Position numbers and translations under genes: made by a program
Part shown: piece after piece, positions 22,154 to 33,598 of the stretch
How positions within the stretch are numbered: the first letter of the stretch is position 1
How the letters are laid out: each line of letters starts with the position of its first letter
The notes under the pieces: generated by a model
Told to the model about the DNA's origin: nothing
Database searches by the model: none
What the model saw: only the letters and a program-made list of their open reading frames with translations
Assembly: GCF_003287735.1 (NCBI RefSeq)
Contig: NZ_NSCM01000005.1
Coordinates: 124,001 to 188,000, forward strand
Origin: Photorhabdus bodei
GTDB lineage: Bacteria > Pseudomonadota > Gammaproteobacteria > Enterobacterales > Enterobacteriaceae
Direction of reading: 5' to 3'
DNA length: 64,000 bases

Positions 22154-23491
22154 TTAATTATTACTGTTAATCAAACTATTCCTATCTCTTCTGCTGGTTA
22201 TTTTGACAGGTACAATCAATCCTGCCGGTAAAGTAAAACTAAAGATCGTTCCTTTGCCTATTTCGCTGGAAACTTTAAGATGAGAATGGTGATGATGTAA
22301 GGCATGTTTAACAATCGCAAGACCGAGACCACTTCCTCCAGTTTGTCTGGAACGCGCTTTATCTACTCGATAAAAACGTTCGGTCAAACGAGGTAGATGT
22401 TCAGCGCTGATACCTTGCCCATTATCTTTCACTGTAAATTCAGCACCATGGGAATTCTTTTTCCAACTGACATCAATTTGAGTCCCTTTAGGAGTATGGT
22501 TAACCGCGTTATAAACCAAATTCGACATTGCACTGCGAAGCAGCTCTTCATTACCGAACACTTTTAGGCCTTCACCAATATCAAAATTAATCTTATAACA
22601 TTCACTACCTAGCGCAGTGGCTTCCTGACGCAATACTTTAAGCATCAAAGGCACATCAACGACTTCATTCATATCAATTTGGGGAGCGACTTCAATTTTA
22701 GACAGTTGCAACAATTGTTTCACCAAACCGTCCAGCCTCCGGGTTTGCTCCTGCATCGTATTCAGCGCTTTCTTATTTAGCGAACTATCCTCTGCCTGAT
22801 CCTGCATCACTTCCAAATAACCCTGCAAGACGGTTAGAGGGGTACGCATTTCATGACTAACATTGGCAAAAAAGTCACGACGGGCATTTTCCAGTGTTCG
22901 CTTCTGAGTCACATCTCTGGCAACCATTAAGAATTGCCCCTCAGAATAAGGCATCACCCGGAACTCAACAGCGAACCCATTATTTAATTCAATGGATAAA
23001 GGGCGCGAAAAATCCCTGGAAAGGATATATCGGCTAAAATCAGGGTAGCGAAGTAAATTAAAAATATGCTGTCCGTTGTCTTCAGGCCAGCGAAAACCGA
23101 GTAAATGTTGTGCTAAACGATTACACCAGAAAATATTACCTTCCGTTGTCATCATCACAATAGCATCGGGTAATGATTCCGCCCCGCTACGAAACCGTTT
23201 GATCAACAGCGCCAGCTCACGACGCCGCTTTCGATTCCGTTGCTGCATCTGGTGAATACCATAGAAAATTGGCTCCCACCCTCCTCTCCCCGACGGTGGC
23301 AACATACTGCGATCCAACCATAGCCAATTCGAAAGTTTCAGCAAGTTATAACCATGCCATATCAGCACCAAAAATACCGAAACAAATAAACACCAGGACA
23401 AATGACCAATAAATATCGACAGAATTACCGCAGGCAAACAAAAGAGAAACAGTTCTGAAACCAGTTTTTTCCAAGATAAACGTTCTAACAC
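22154..23491 (-). CDS. phoR: Phosphate regulon sensor histidine kinase PhoR
   Basis: This 445-residue sensor has two N-terminal membrane segments (about 14-47), a linker, a PAS domain (about 100-195), a dimerisation/histidine domain with the phosphorylated H213 in [15 protein letters not shown] (same number as in E. coli) and a HATPase domain with N, G1 (VKDNGQGI) and G2 ([14 protein letters not shown]) boxes. It phosphorylates PhoB under phosphate starvation and dephosphorylates it otherwise, via the Pst transporter. It starts 23 bp after phoB. The C-terminus is slightly longer than in E. coli (431). Confidence 0.97.
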   Translation of the reverse strand: MLERLSWKKLVSELFLFCLPAVILSIFIGHLSWCLFVSVFLVLIWHGYNLLKLSNWLWLDRSMLPPSGRGGWEPIFYGIHQMQQRNRKRRRELALLIKRFRSGAESLPDAIVMMTTEGNIFWCNRLAQHLLGFRWPEDNGQHIFNLLRYPDFSRYILSRDFSRPLSIELNNGFAVEFRVMPYSEGQFLMVARDVTQKRTLENARRDFFANVSHEMRTPLTVLQGYLEVMQDQAEDSSLNKKALNTMQEQTRRLDGLVKQLLQLSKIEVAPQIDMNEVVDVPLMLKVLRQEATALGSECYKINFDIGEGLKVFGNEELLRSAMSNLVYNAVNHTPKGTQIDVSWKKNSHGAEFTVKDNGQGISAEHLPRLTERFYRVDKARSRQTGGSGLGLAIVKHALHHHHSHLKVSSEIGKGTIFSFTLPAGLIVPVKITSRRDRNSLINSNN

Positions 23492-23514
23492 ATTAGATTC
23501 TCCGGTGCGTGGAC

Positions 23515-24204
23515 TTAGTAACGGGTAGAAAAACGATAGCCCGTACCACGAACGGTCTGCACCATTTTATCATGGCCGCCAATCTCTAATACTTTACGTA
23601 AACGGCGAATATGAACATCAACAGTTCTATCTTCAACATAAACATTTGCTCCCCAAACATAATTAAGCAACTGTTCACGGCTATAGACTCGCTCGGGGTG
23701 AGTCATAAAAAAGTGCAGTAATTTAAATTCCGTCGGCCCCATATCCAGTGCTTTATCCTGGCTGGTCACCCGATGGGACGTTGAATCCAAAACCAAACCA
23801 TCCATTTCGATGATATCTTCCATGACCATCGGTGAAATACGCCGTAATACCGCTTTAACTCTGGCAACCAGCTCTTTAGGAGAGAAAGGCTTAGTGATAT
23901 AGTCATCTGCCCCAACTTCGAGGCCACGCACCCGATCTTCCTCTTCACCACGGGCAGTCAACATCATCACCGGAATATCGCGAATATTATTATTCCGTTT
24001 CATCTGCTTAATTATCTGCAAACCAGAACCACCGGGGAGCATCCAATCCAATAACACTAAATCAGGATATGGTTCAGATAAACATGCCAACGCAGAATCA
24101 TAATCCTCTGCTTCCACCGGCTGATACCCGTTTTTTTCCAGAACAAAACAGACCATCTCACGAATCGGAGCTTCATCTTCAACTACCAGAATACGTCTTG
24201 CCAT
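23515..24204 (-). CDS. phoB: Phosphate regulon response regulator PhoB
   Basis: This 229-residue OmpR-class regulator has a receiver domain (about 1-120) with the phosphoacceptor D53 in [11 protein letters not shown], a conserved K105 region ([11 protein letters not shown]) and a winged-helix DNA-binding domain (about 130-229) with the recognition segment [17 protein letters not shown]. It activates genes with Pho boxes, including its own. A Pho box lies upstream at 24385-24402, but an ERIC now separates it from the gene, so the leader is about 130 bases longer than expected. Confidence 0.98.
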   Translation of the reverse strand: MARRILVVEDEAPIREMVCFVLEKNGYQPVEAEDYDSALACLSEPYPDLVLLDWMLPGGSGLQIIKQMKRNNNIRDIPVMMLTARGEEEDRVRGLEVGADDYITKPFSPKELVARVKAVLRRISPMVMEDIIEMDGLVLDSTSHRVTSQDKALDMGPTEFKLLHFFMTHPERVYSREQLLNYVWGANVYVEDRTVDVHIRRLRKVLEIGGHDKMVQTVRGTGYRFSTRY

Positions 24205-24229
24205 GATTAATCCCGTTAATATATTGAGA

Positions 24230-24356
24230 TATACCCGTCATCTTTCAAGCCGCCTCTTTGTTGGCTGCACTCACTCACCCCGGTCACATAGTTATCTATG
24301 CTCCCGGGGATTCGTTCCCTTGCCGTCGCGATGCATCTTGAAATCCATAGGGTATA
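24230..24356 (-). repeat. ERIC element, copy 2 (in the phoB leader)
   Basis: A 127-bp ERIC in reverse orientation, TATACCC...GGGTATA. It starts 26 bp upstream of the phoB ATG and ends 29 bp before the Pho box, so phoB mRNA must carry the whole element in its 5' leader. Confidence 0.95.
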
Positions 24357-24379
24357 AACGCTACTTAGTTTGAAAAAGC

Positions 24380-24402
24380 ATTATGCGTCAGTTTTATGAC
24401 AA
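24380..24402 (-). promoter_or_regulatory. Pho box and -10 of the phoB promoter
   Basis: Read on the minus strand, TTGTCATAAAACTGACGC (24385-24402) matches the Pho-box consensus of two CTGTCAT-like 7-mers with a 4-bp AT spacer. A -10-like CATAAT follows at 24380-24385. The same arrangement is known for E. coli phoB, where the box ends CTGACGCATAATG. This supports autoregulation by PhoB. Confidence 0.8.
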
Positions 24403-24590
24403 ATTTATGAAATCCTGCCTTGGTTATCCTCTATCTGCAATCGATTTCGCAATAATTAATTTAACAATTGTCATATTTCATAATGAATGCGAAGCCGCTC
24501 GAAGATATATTCACGAAATCAGATTTAAAAGCGACATCCAGAATATAGCGATTATAATCATGCTTCACTTTAACCAACGACGGCGAAAAT

Positions 24591-25826
24591 ATGCGTATTA
24601 TTCACACTTCGGACTGGCATCTTGGCCAATATTTTTTTACAAAAAGCCGGGCTGCTGAACATCAACATTTTCTGCGCTGGCTGATTAAACAGATTGAACA
24701 TTATCAGGTCGATGCATTAATTGTTGCCGGAGATGTATTTGACACGGGCTCACCGCCTAGCTATGCCCGTGAACTATATAATCGCTTTGTCGTTGAACTA
24801 CAACCGACCGGCTGTCAGTTAATTAGCCTTGGTGGTAACCATGATTCAGTAGCAACATTAAATGAATCAAAAGAACTCCTTTCCTGCCTAAATACCACCG
24901 TTATTGCTCACGCAGAAAAAGATCAACAAAAACAGATAAAAGTACTCACCGCCAAACAAGGCAATACCGGTGCAATTCTTTGTGCAGTCCCTTTTCTGCG
25001 GCCAAGAGATATTATGATCAGCCAGGCTGGTCAGTCAGGAGAACAAAAACAACTCGTATTACAAGAAGCTATTGCAGAACACTATCATCGACTCTATCAG
25101 CGAGCATGTGAATTACGTGATGAATTGAATTTGCCCTTACCTATCATTGCTACCGGGCATCTGACGACCGTTGGTGCCACTGTTACAAATTCAGTGCGGG
25201 ATATTTATATTGGTACATTGGATGCCTTCCCGGCGCAAGCTTTCCCGCCGGTAGACTATATTGCGCTTGGGCATATTCACCGGCCACAAATAGTGGCTAA
25301 ATCTGAACATATTCGCTACAGCGGCTCCCCTATTCCTCTTAGTTTCGATGAAGTCGGGCAAGAGAAAAGTGTTTGTTTGGTGGAATTTACTCAAGACAAA
25401 CTGGAATCCATCAAGCTTTTACCCATTCCGCAATATCAGCCCATGCAACTAATCAAGGGTAACCTGCAACACATTGAACAACAGTTGCAAACTTTTAATG
25501 ACTATCAAGGAGAACAACCCGTCTGGCTGGATATTGAAGTCGCAACCCAAGATTACCTCCATGATATCCAGAAAAGGATTCGATCAATGGTTGCAGAGCT
25601 TCCCGTCGAAGTCATTCTGCTACGACGTAGTAAAACACAGCAACAAAATAGGCTAGCACAAGAAAACAGAGAAACTTTGACAGAACTTAGCGTTAACGAA
25701 GTTTTTGCCCGACGGCTTGCACAATCAGCACTCGAAGATGAAGAACATAAAAAACGTCTGACCACCCTTTTCGAACAAACACTGAACGATATCTATCAGG
25801 CTAAAAACAAGGAGGAGCAGGCATGA
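24591..25826 (+). CDS. sbcD: Nuclease SbcCD, SbcD (Mre11-type) subunit
   Basis: This 411-residue metallophosphoesterase is the nuclease subunit of the SbcCD complex that opens DNA hairpins and protein-blocked ends. Motifs in order: DWHLGQ (about 8-13), [18 protein letters not shown] and GHIH, which together bind two Mn ions. The C-terminus interacts with SbcC. It is divergent from phoB, as in E. coli, and its stop overlaps the sbcC start by 4 bp. A genome full of palindromic ERICs gives this hairpin nuclease many potential substrates (inference). Confidence 0.97.
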   Translation: MRIIHTSDWHLGQYFFTKSRAAEHQHFLRWLIKQIEHYQVDALIVAGDVFDTGSPPSYARELYNRFVVELQPTGCQLISLGGNHDSVATLNESKELLSCLNTTVIAHAEKDQQKQIKVLTAKQGNTGAILCAVPFLRPRDIMISQAGQSGEQKQLVLQEAIAEHYHRLYQRACELRDELNLPLPIIATGHLTTVGATVTNSVRDIYIGTLDAFPAQAFPPVDYIALGHIHRPQIVAKSEHIRYSGSPIPLSFDEVGQEKSVCLVEFTQDKLESIKLLPIPQYQPMQLIKGNLQHIEQQLQTFNDYQGEQPVWLDIEVATQDYLHDIQKRIRSMVAELPVEVILLRRSKTQQQNRLAQENRETLTELSVNEVFARRLAQSALEDEEHKKRLTTLFEQTLNDIYQAKNKEEQA

Positions 25827-28800
25827 AGATTTTGAGTCTACGGCTAAAAAACATCAATTCATTACAAGGTGAATGGAAAATTGATTTCACAGCAGAGCCG
25901 TTTGCCAGCAGTGGTTTGTTCGCCATAACCGGCCCTACCGGCGCGGGCAAAACCACCTTATTGGATGCGATCTGCCTTGCGCTTTATCACGAAACCCCAC
26001 GCTTGACGATTTCTACCTCACAAAATGAGCTGATGACCCGACACACTGCGGAATCATTGGCTGAAGTGGAGTTTGAAGTGAAAGGTGTCGCTTATCGTGC
26101 TTTCTGGAGCCAACGACGAGCGCGTAATCAACCCAATGGCAATCTGCAAGCCCCTAAAGTGGAACTCGCCCTTAGCAACAGTGGTAAAATTCTGGCCGAT
26201 AAAATCCAGGACAAGAAAGAAAAAATCATTGAAATTACTGGATTAGATTACGGCCGTTTCACCAAATCCATATTGCTATCCCAAGGAGATTTCGCTGCTT
26301 TCCTCAATGCTCAGCCAAACGAACGGGCTGATTTATTGGAAGAGTTAACCGGCACTGAAATTTATGGAATTTTATCTCAACAAATTTACCAACAACATAA
26401 ACAAGCACAGTCAGAGCTGAATATTCTGCAAGTCAAAGCGTCCGCCATTGATTTGCTAACGGCAGAGCAGTATCAACAACATCTGGAACAACAGCAACAA
26501 CTCACCCATGCGGAATCACAACTCAATCAGCAGATAAAAACAGTGCAACATTTGGCACAATGGCTGACACGTGGGGAAGAACTTGAGCAACTTGTTACTG
26601 AAAATAACGCTTCCTTACAACAGGCGGAAAAAGCGCTTACTCATGCAGAGCCGCAACTGCAAAAACTGGCTAGCAGTGAACCCGCAGAAACACTGCGCCC
26701 ATTGCTGGATGATAAAAACCGAACACAATATGAACATCAGAGAACCAGCAAACAGTTGGAAGAGATGCATCAGCAACTTCAGCAACAGCAACAGACGCTC
26801 ACGCCGATACAGCAAAAGGTGACTCATGCAGATTCTGCCAGAGCAGAGTATCAACAACACCGGCAACAACAAGAAAAGCTGATAACAGAACAGGTGATTC
26901 CATTAGATCATCAAATTGCGGTACAGATTAAAGAGCTCAATCTTACTCAGCAACAAATCAACGAGCAGAAAACTGCGCTTGAAAACCGTTGTCAACAATA
27001 TGACACAGCAAATCAGCGCGCCCTATCATTCACCAATCAAAGAAAACAACTGGAAAACTATTTCGAGCAACAACCTTATCATCAATATTTCGGCGAAAAA
27101 CTGGCTTTTTGGCAACACCAATTCTCTTGGTGGCAAGAGCAGCAGCAACAAATTGATCACCAAACGCAAAAAGTTGGCAAGCTCTCTGCCGAAATCACGC
27201 AACTTAACAATAACCTGAACAAACAAGGGGAAAACTTAAAACAACAAATTGAACATAACCAACCGCTGGAACTGGCATTTGAGCAGGCCAAGCAACAATT
27301 TTTTACTCTGCAAAAACAATATTCGCCGGAGAAATTAAAAAAACAATTAACTCAATATCAGGAACAGCTACCGCTGCAACATAAACTGGAGATCCTGTCG
27401 CCGCAAATCTTGCAATTACAAGCCGCTATTGCCAGCCATCATATTCGCTTACAACAACCGGAAAAATTATTAAAAGAACTTCCTATTCAAATTGAATCCA
27501 TCGATAAACAACTCTCAGACAAACAGCAACATTTAGCCGATCTTACTCAACGTATTCAGTTAGAACAAAAGATTGTCAGTCTGGAAAAAGAGCGGGCACA
27601 ACTCAAGGAAGGTTCTCCTTGCCCACTATGCGGTGCTGAACATCATCCTGCAATTCAAGCTTATCAAAACATTGAACTGCCAAAATCAGAACAACGGTTA
27701 AAAGATTTACGCCAGCAATTTGAAGCGCTACAAGCCACCAAAATATCATTGGTTAATAAAAAAGAGTTCCAACAGCAACAATACGACCATATTTTGCAAG
27801 AAATTGCTGATGCTGAACCACGATTGAATATATTAACGCAACAATGGCAGGAAACTTGCGCAATATTACAGACCGAAATTTCTCTTTCAGATAAACCCGC
27901 TCTTGAACTATTTGTGCAACAAAACCAATCTACTCATCGGCTTTGCCAAACTCAATTAACCGAATTTGAACTGGCAGAAAAAACGTACCAGAAAACAGAA
28001 AAAACACTGACCGCTCATCAAGAATACGTTAAAGAAATTGAACGAAATATTGAACTGAGTAAACATCAACACAATGTACTGAAAAAACACTTATCTGAAT
28101 TGCAACCAGAGATACAACAACAGCAGCGTAAACTAACTGATGTCATCGAAAAAATGACGTCAGAATTACAGCAATATAATTTATCCCTGCCAATGCTGAA
28201 TGATACTGAAAACTGGCTGCAACAACGTAGAGAGGAGTGGCAGATATATCAAAACTGTCATGAAAACTGGCAACAGATCCAAAAAGAAGAAGCGGTCATT
28301 CAAAATCAGATTGAATCATTGCATAAACAGAAAGAAGAATATGTATGCCGTTTAAATGGGCTTAATCAAACAGCACGGCAACAGAAACAGCAACTCGCAG
28401 AAGCACAACAACAGCGCCAACAACTATTTGGTAAGCAATCTGTTACGGACATCACTCAGGCATTACAACAACAATCTCAACAACTGGAAGAAGCGTACAA
28501 ACAGGCACAATCACATCTGCAACAGGCACAATCCAATATTAGCCAACTGACCGGTGCCATTAATGAGACAGAAAAAAACTACAACCAGTCTGAGCAACAA
28601 AAACAGCAGGCAGAACAAAACTTCAATGCTGCATTGGCAAAGAGCCCATTTGCCGATCAGCATGCCGTTGAATCAGCGCTGTTATCGCAAGAACAACGTA
28701 AGGAATTACAACAACTCAAAGAACAGCTTGAACAACAGCAGATACAAGCCAACGCCCTATGCCAGAAAGCAGCAGAAACTCTGCAACAACATCGGAAAAA

Positions 28801-29509
28801 TCGCCCTGAGTTACTTAATCAATATACAAAATCACAACTGACCGAACAGTTGGACAACATTACTGATGAGCTAAAAAGAAACACCTTACAACAAGGAGAG
28901 CTGAAAAACCTGCTTGGTAATGATGCAATACGCCGTCAACAGCAAAAATCCTTATTGGAAGAGATCAGCCATTGCCAACAAAATTATGATGACTGGAGTT
29001 ATCTTAATAATCTGATTGGTTCGGCTGATGGTGCTAAATTCCGTCGCTTTGCTCAAGGATTAACACTGGATCATTTGGTTCATCTCGCCAATCAACGGCT
29101 GAAAAAATTGCACGGACGCTACGATTTGCAACGTAAAAACAGTGATGGTCTTGAACTACAAGTGATTGATACCTGGCAAGCCGATGCTATTCGTGATACC
29201 AAAACGCTTTCCGGTGGCGAAAGTTTTCTGGTCAGCCTCGCCTTGGCTTTAGCGCTATCTGATTTAGTCAGCAATAAAACCAGTATTGACTCACTGTTCT
29301 TGGATGAAGGTTTTGGCACACTTGATCCAGAAACCCTTGATATTGCTCTTGATGCACTGGATCATTTAAATGCTTCCGGTAAAACCATTGGAGTCATCAG
29401 CCACATCGAAGCCATGAAAGAACGGATACCCGTGCAAATTAAAGTGAAAAAAATTAATGGGCTTGGGATAAGTAAACTCTCACCTGAGTTTCGTTATGGT
29501 AAACAATAG
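25823..29509 (+). CDS. sbcC: Nuclease SbcCD, SbcC (Rad50-type ATPase) subunit
   Basis: This SMC-like ATPase drives SbcD. The Walker [10 protein letters not shown] is near residues 38-46. A very long, strikingly Gln-rich coiled coil fills about 180-1040, broken at the apex by the zinc hook CPLC at 600-603. The ABC signature [20 protein letters not shown] is near 1130 and the Walker [12 protein letters not shown] near 1157. At 1228 residues it is about 180 longer than the E. coli protein (1048), all of it in the coiled coil. Translational coupling to sbcD by the ATGA overlap. Confidence 0.97.
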   Translation: MKILSLRLKNINSLQGEWKIDFTAEPFASSGLFAITGPTGAGKTTLLDAICLALYHETPRLTISTSQNELMTRHTAESLAEVEFEVKGVAYRAFWSQRRARNQPNGNLQAPKVELALSNSGKILADKIQDKKEKIIEITGLDYGRFTKSILLSQGDFAAFLNAQPNERADLLEELTGTEIYGILSQQIYQQHKQAQSELNILQVKASAIDLLTAEQYQQHLEQQQQLTHAESQLNQQIKTVQHLAQWLTRGEELEQLVTENNASLQQAEKALTHAEPQLQKLASSEPAETLRPLLDDKNRTQYEHQRTSKQLEEMHQQLQQQQQTLTPIQQKVTHADSARAEYQQHRQQQEKLITEQVIPLDHQIAVQIKELNLTQQQINEQKTALENRCQQYDTANQRALSFTNQRKQLENYFEQQPYHQYFGEKLAFWQHQFSWWQEQQQQIDHQTQKVGKLSAEITQLNNNLNKQGENLKQQIEHNQPLELAFEQAKQQFFTLQKQYSPEKLKKQLTQYQEQLPLQHKLEILSPQILQLQAAIASHHIRLQQPEKLLKELPIQIESIDKQLSDKQQHLADLTQRIQLEQKIVSLEKERAQLKEGSPCPLCGAEHHPAIQAYQNIELPKSEQRLKDLRQQFEALQATKISLVNKKEFQQQQYDHILQEIADAEPRLNILTQQWQETCAILQTEISLSDKPALELFVQQNQSTHRLCQTQLTEFELAEKTYQKTEKTLTAHQEYVKEIERNIELSKHQHNVLKKHLSELQPEIQQQQRKLTDVIEKMTSELQQYNLSLPMLNDTENWLQQRREEWQIYQNCHENWQQIQKEEAVIQNQIESLHKQKEEYVCRLNGLNQTARQQKQQLAEAQQQRQQLFGKQSVTDITQALQQQSQQLEEAYKQAQSHLQQAQSNISQLTGAINETEKNYNQSEQQKQQAEQNFNAALAKSPFADQHAVESALLSQEQRKELQQLKEQLEQQQIQANALCQKAAETLQQHRKNRPELLNQYTKSQLTEQLDNITDELKRNTLQQGELKNLLGNDAIRRQQQKSLLEEISHCQQNYDDWSYLNNLIGSADGAKFRRFAQGLTLDHLVHLANQRLKKLHGRYDLQRKNSDGLELQVIDTWQADAIRDTKTLSGGESFLVSLALALALSDLVSNKTSIDSLFLDEGFGTLDPETLDIALDALDHLNASGKTIGVISHIEAMKERIPVQIKVKKINGLGISKLSPEFRYGKQ

Positions 29510-30289
29510 CGGAAAACAATAAAAAGTATTCCCAAAGTGAACTGAATGCCGTTATTTTTTCCTTAAAAGGATACTCCCGCCAGCATAAAGGCGGGAAGGA
29601 AATTTCGACAAGGCATTACCCTTGCTGGTTTTGAATGTACTGCGTGACTTGCTCTCGCCAACATACATCAAGAAGCAAGAACGCCCAACGAAATGACAAT
29701 TCTTCGAGCTGTTTGTTATCCCTCTTCCCCTGATATTAAAAACGCGTTTTACTCATAATTAGCATTCAGGAGGGAGAAGTCCGCAGGTTTTGTTAGACCA
29801 CTACACTCCAGAAAATATCTGGGTAAAGGCCGAGGACTCTCTCTGTACACTCTGATAGCCAATTACGTTGCCGTGAATGCGAAAAATATCGGGCTGAATG
29901 AGTATGAAGACCACTCTCTCCATGACATGGTTTACAGCAACAAAAGTGCTGGAAGAGCATGTGAAATAATATTTTTGGAACGATGAATAGTCCTGACTTG
30001 TGATTTTCGAGGACTTTTATACTGGATACAAAGATAGTATTCAATTGTGATAATAAAAATATATTTACATTACTCTTGTTTTTAGCGGTTTATATGAAAA
30101 TAAATTTTAATTAAAATTAAATCTATATATATGTTAGTTAACTATATTTTGTAAAGTTTAATATTTTTCATATATTAAATTAAATAATTTACTTACTGAT
30201 AAAAGATAGTTATCACCAGATAAATAAAAGAAATTGGAAAAAATATATTTTACAAAATACCATATAAGAATGATTTAATAGTTATGAAA
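29510..30289. other. Spacer after sbcC with gene remnants
   Basis: No intact gene. A stem-loop CCCGCC/GGCGGG lies at 29576-29595. On the minus strand 29616-29740 encodes the C-terminal part of a lost protein. On the plus strand near 29790 the frame QVLLDHYTPENIWVKAEDSL runs to a stop and looks like another remnant. From about 30045 the DNA becomes extremely AT-rich with no signals I can name. Confidence 0.4.
29616..29740 (-). pseudogene. C-terminal remnant of an unrecognised protein
   Basis: The minus frame reads YQGKRDNKQLEELSFRWAFL, then LLDVCWREQVTQYIQNQQG and a TAA at 29616-29618. It has amphipathic helical character and no upstream start, so it is the tail of a deleted gene. I cannot name the family. 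The flanking GC-rich hairpin could be its old terminator or a transposon end. Confidence 0.35.
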
Positions 30290-30416
30290 TATACCTGTCA
30301 TCCTTCAAGTTGCCTCTTTGTTGGCTGCACTCACTCACCCCGGTCACATAGTTATCTATGCTCCCGGGGATTCGCTCCCTTGCCGCCGCAATGCATCTTG
30401 AAATCCATAAGGTATA
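30290..30416 (-). repeat. ERIC element, copy 3
   Basis: A 127-bp ERIC in reverse orientation (TATACCTG...AGGTATA), in AT-rich DNA 180 bp upstream of the truncated EPSP-synthase-like gene. Both ends carry a T for C exchange next to the TATA, a variant shared with copies 4, 9 and 11. Confidence 0.95.
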
Positions 30417-30596
30417 GAATTATTAAAATTTACATAATGAGAAATAAGTGAGAAATGCAATGATGCTATAAAAAAATAAACTGGTAGAAATCTATAAACA
30501 TGTTTGTTATTGAATTTCACATAAATGTGAATCGGGAAATCATTAAATCAAAGAGTTATTTACTTATTGTATTAGTAAAATATAAAAGGAGAACCT

Positions 30597-30881
30597 ATGT
30601 CTTTAGTAAAATACCTAGAAGTTAGTCCATCTAACTATGTACTTCATTCTGCCTATATACCGTCATCTAAACCAGAAACCCAACGAGCGATTTTAGCTGC
30701 CAGTTTGTCTGATGGAAAATCAATTATAAATAATGATTTGCGTTGTTCAGAAACAACCACAATGAAGGAGGCATGCCGTAGTATTGGAGCCAAAATTATT
30801 GAAGAGCCTAGTCGATTAATTATATATGGCACTGGTGGGAAGATTATACCTAATAATAATGTTATTGATGCTATCGGATAA
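30597..30881 (+). pseudogene. Truncated EPSP-synthase-like gene (N-terminal ~90 residues)
   Basis: The 94-codon frame, with a good AAAAGGAG ribosome site, matches the start of the 3-phosphoshikimate 1-carboxyvinyltransferase fold: SKPETQRAILAASLSDGKS corresponds to the substrate-binding SKSxxNRALLLAALA block, followed by the RCSETTTMKEACRSIGAKI segment. Full-length enzymes have about 430 residues, so only the first inside-out fold repeat remains, and the reading frame ends at TAA 30881. The housekeeping aroA should be elsewhere; this copy is divergent and was probably a secondary-metabolism paralogue, judging from the MFS and dehydrogenase genes that follow on the same strand. Confidence 0.7.
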
Positions 30882-30955
30882 CCAACACGCTACGCCAAAT
30901 AAGGAATACAACGGACGCATAAAAATACTCCCTCTTGTATGAAAGGAGCAATGGC

Positions 30956-32137
30956 ATGAAATCAAAACTCATTATCATCAACTCGTGCGTTATCTTAGTG
31001 CTCGGATTGTTTTCTATAGACCTCTATAATCCAGCACTTCCCATTATAAAAATAGCGCTCTCAATAACAGACAATCAGGCACAAAGCTTGGTTGTTTATT
31101 ATCTCCTTGGTTTTGCAGTATCTCAGATTTTTTATGGCCCACTTTCTGATAAATACGGGCGTATTCCTGTAATCATATTTTCCTTATTATTTTCTGCTGT
31201 TGGTAACTATCTAACTTCTACCGCAGAATCATTTCACACACTCTCATTATTCAGACTCCTGACGGGAATTGGTGCAGGTGGATGCCCAGTTATTAGTAGA
31301 GCAATACTCAGCGATACTTTTAGGGATAAGACGGAACTATCAAAATCACTGGCAATTTTTTCTATGGCATCACAAGTTTCTCCTGCTTTTGCCCCCATTA
31401 TTGGGGGATATATCACAGAGTATCTGCCGTGGAAATTTAATTTTATCGCGCTAGCCATCATGATGTTGTTAGGTGCGATTTTTGTCAAAATGACACTGCC
31501 GGAAACATCTCCGATGAGATCAAGTCGCAATGGTAGATTGGCTGGTTTTCGAATTTTATTATCAGATGTTAATTTTGTTATATACAGTGTTGTCTCTGCT
31601 GTCTTATTTGCCATTACCATTGGTTATTTTACTGCTAGTCCTTTCGTATTCCAGACCCAATTTGGGTTATCGTCATCACAGAACGGATATCTGTTTATAA
31701 TCTATTCTGCTGGAATTGTAATAGGTTCATTGTTAACAAAAAAAGGATTATCACACGTTACACCTGAATACATTCTTAAAATATCGTTGCCATTATTACT
31801 GTCATTTACGGTAATAGCGCTCATTTTTATTCACTTCACTCAGATATTATCAATTGACTTCATCATTATTTATAGTTTTGCGATAGGGTTGGGATGTGGG
31901 CTATCTTCCCCTTTATTGCTCGGGATAAGTTTACATGGTCATCCTGAATTATCAGGAACGGGTAGCGCTTTGCAGGGGGCACTCAAAATGGCCGGAGCCG
32001 CTATTGTATTATGGTTTTTCTCCAGTGGTCATACAACGACTGCGACTGGTTTGATGTGGGGACTTTTTGCTCTTGCTCTGATTTGTTTCATTTTAATAGC
32101 TTGTACCCAGTATTGGGTGTCTGAAACAGAAAACTGA
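30956..32137 (+). CDS. MFS efflux transporter, Bcr/CflA (DHA1) type
   Basis: This 393-residue protein has 12 predicted membrane segments. The DHA1 motif A is GPLSDKYGRIPV between helices 2 and 3, and motif C (ASQVSPAFAPIIGGYI) is in helix 5. The start is placed at ATG 30956, which has GAAAGGAG 7 bp upstream; the frame can be read from TTG 30935, but that would put the ribosome site inside the gene. Bcr/CflA proteins export drugs and dipeptides. It lies 74 bp after the truncated EPSPS-like gene and 33 bp before the SDR gene, so the three look like one former operon. The exported compound is unknown. Confidence 0.85.
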   Translation: MKSKLIIINSCVILVLGLFSIDLYNPALPIIKIALSITDNQAQSLVVYYLLGFAVSQIFYGPLSDKYGRIPVIIFSLLFSAVGNYLTSTAESFHTLSLFRLLTGIGAGGCPVISRAILSDTFRDKTELSKSLAIFSMASQVSPAFAPIIGGYITEYLPWKFNFIALAIMMLLGAIFVKMTLPETSPMRSSRNGRLAGFRILLSDVNFVIYSVVSAVLFAITIGYFTASPFVFQTQFGLSSSQNGYLFIIYSAGIVIGSLLTKKGLSHVTPEYILKISLPLLLSFTVIALIFIHFTQILSIDFIIIYSFAIGLGCGLSSPLLLGISLHGHPELSGTGSALQGALKMAGAAIVLWFFSSGHTTTATGLMWGLFALALICFILIACTQYWVSETEN

Positions 32138-32170
32138 CGTTTTGTAGAACTATTCATATATGGAGAGAAT

Positions 32171-33084
32171 ATGGATCTTAAAATAACGGGGCGTTGGGCT
32201 GTTATATGTGCAGCCAGCGAAGGTCTGGGCTTTGCTTGCGCGGCGGCATTAGTTGCAGAAGGTGTAAATGTTGTTATTAACGCACGACGAACTGAACAAT
32301 TGGAAATGGCAGCGCTACAGTTGCAAGAGATAAATTCAGCCGTGTCGATAAGATGGATATCGGGTGATATAACTCAACCGGAAACACAAAAGGCAGTATT
32401 AACAGCTTCACCTATGGTGGATATCCTTATCACAAATGCAGGGGGGCCGCCAACAGGTCATTTTTCTGAATGGAGTCATGATATATACCTTATGGATTTC
32501 AAGATGCATCGCGGCGGCAAGGGAGCGAATCCCCGGGAGCATAGATAACTATGTGACCGGGGTGAGTGAGTGCAGCCAACAAAGAGGCAACTTGAAGGAT
32601 GACAGGTATATGGTATCAGGCAATTAACACCAATATGCTTACACCAATAACCCTGATCCAAGCAGTGATCAATAAAATGGCTGACCGTAGTTTTGGGCGC
32701 ATCATCAATATTACTTCTGGCACAGTTAAAGCACCTCAAAATGAGTTGGGATTATCAAATGCAGCACGAGGAGGGCTAATAACTTTCGTTAGTGGTTTGG
32801 CAAAATCTCATTTATTGATGAGAAATAATGTCACTATAAACAATCTATTACCCGGAGCATTCGAGACTCAGCGCCTGAGACAAACATTTAAACAAAAAGC
32901 ATTAAGATGTGGTGATTCACCGGAAAATATGGCAATGCAACGTAGCCAGAAAATTCCCGCAGGAAGATTTGGAATTCCAGAAGAATTTGGAGCCTATTGT
33001 GCATTTTTATGCAGTTCCCATGCCGGTTATATAACAGGACAAAATATTCTTATCGACGGGGGCGCTTATCCCGGTGTCTTTTAG
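32171..33084 (+). pseudogene. Short-chain dehydrogenase/reductase gene split by an ERIC
   Basis: Two halves of one SDR lie on either side of ERIC copy 4. The upstream half (32171-32482) has the nucleotide-binding turn AASEGLGFA, an Asp in SGDITQ and the NAGG motif. The downstream half (32611-33084) starts WYQAINTNMLTPITLIQAV and includes NITSGTVKA, SNAARGGL, an LLPGAFET loop and the C-terminal GQNILIDGGAYPG. Removing 128 bases (32483-32610) joins SHD directly to WYQAI in frame, as expected of this family. As it stands, the first half stops inside the ERIC at 32548. The canonical YxxxK is replaced by an SNAAR-type segment, which occurs in a subgroup of SDRs. Confidence 0.9.
32484..32610 (+). 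repeat. ERIC element, copy 4 (inserted in an SDR gene)
   Basis: A complete 127-bp ERIC (TATACCT...AGGTATA) inside the coding sequence of a short-chain dehydrogenase. The host gene is otherwise intact, so the target can be reconstructed to within the terminal TA repeats. Confidence 0.96.
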
Positions 33085-33102
33085 CAAAATCCGCCGTAAA
33101 CC

Positions 33103-33121
33103 CTCGCCCGCGCTGGGCGAG
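33103..33121. repeat. Perfect hairpin between the SDR and IS110 remnants
   Basis: CTCGCCC (33103-33109) and GGGCGAG (33115-33121) with a GCGCT loop. It lies 18 bp after the SDR stop and 21 bp before the IS110 fragment stop, in GC-rich DNA unlike its surroundings. It could be an IS end structure or a terminator for either gene. Confidence 0.5.
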
Positions 33122-33141
33122 CAACTGTCTTGAACGACAAT

Positions 33142-33387
<246 letters not shown>

Positions 33388-33437
33388 TCATCTGCACTGA
33401 TAACGTTCAGCAGTGGATAACACTGGTGCTATATGGT

Positions 33438-33564
33438 TATACCTTATGGATTTCAAGATGCATCGCGGCGGCAAGGGAGCGAATCCCCGGGAGCATAGAT
33501 AACTATGTGACCGGGGTGAGTGAGTGCAGCCAACAAAGAGGCAACTTGAAAGATGACGGGTATA
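33438..33564 (+). repeat. ERIC element, copy 5
   Basis: A complete 127-bp ERIC (TATACCT...GGGTATA) between the IS110 fragment and a short minus-strand operon remnant. A minus-strand frame (MNEEQMHSNY) runs into it and is cut. Confidence 0.95.
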
Positions 33565-33598
33565 TTATAATTACTGTGCATTTGCTCTTCGTTCATGA

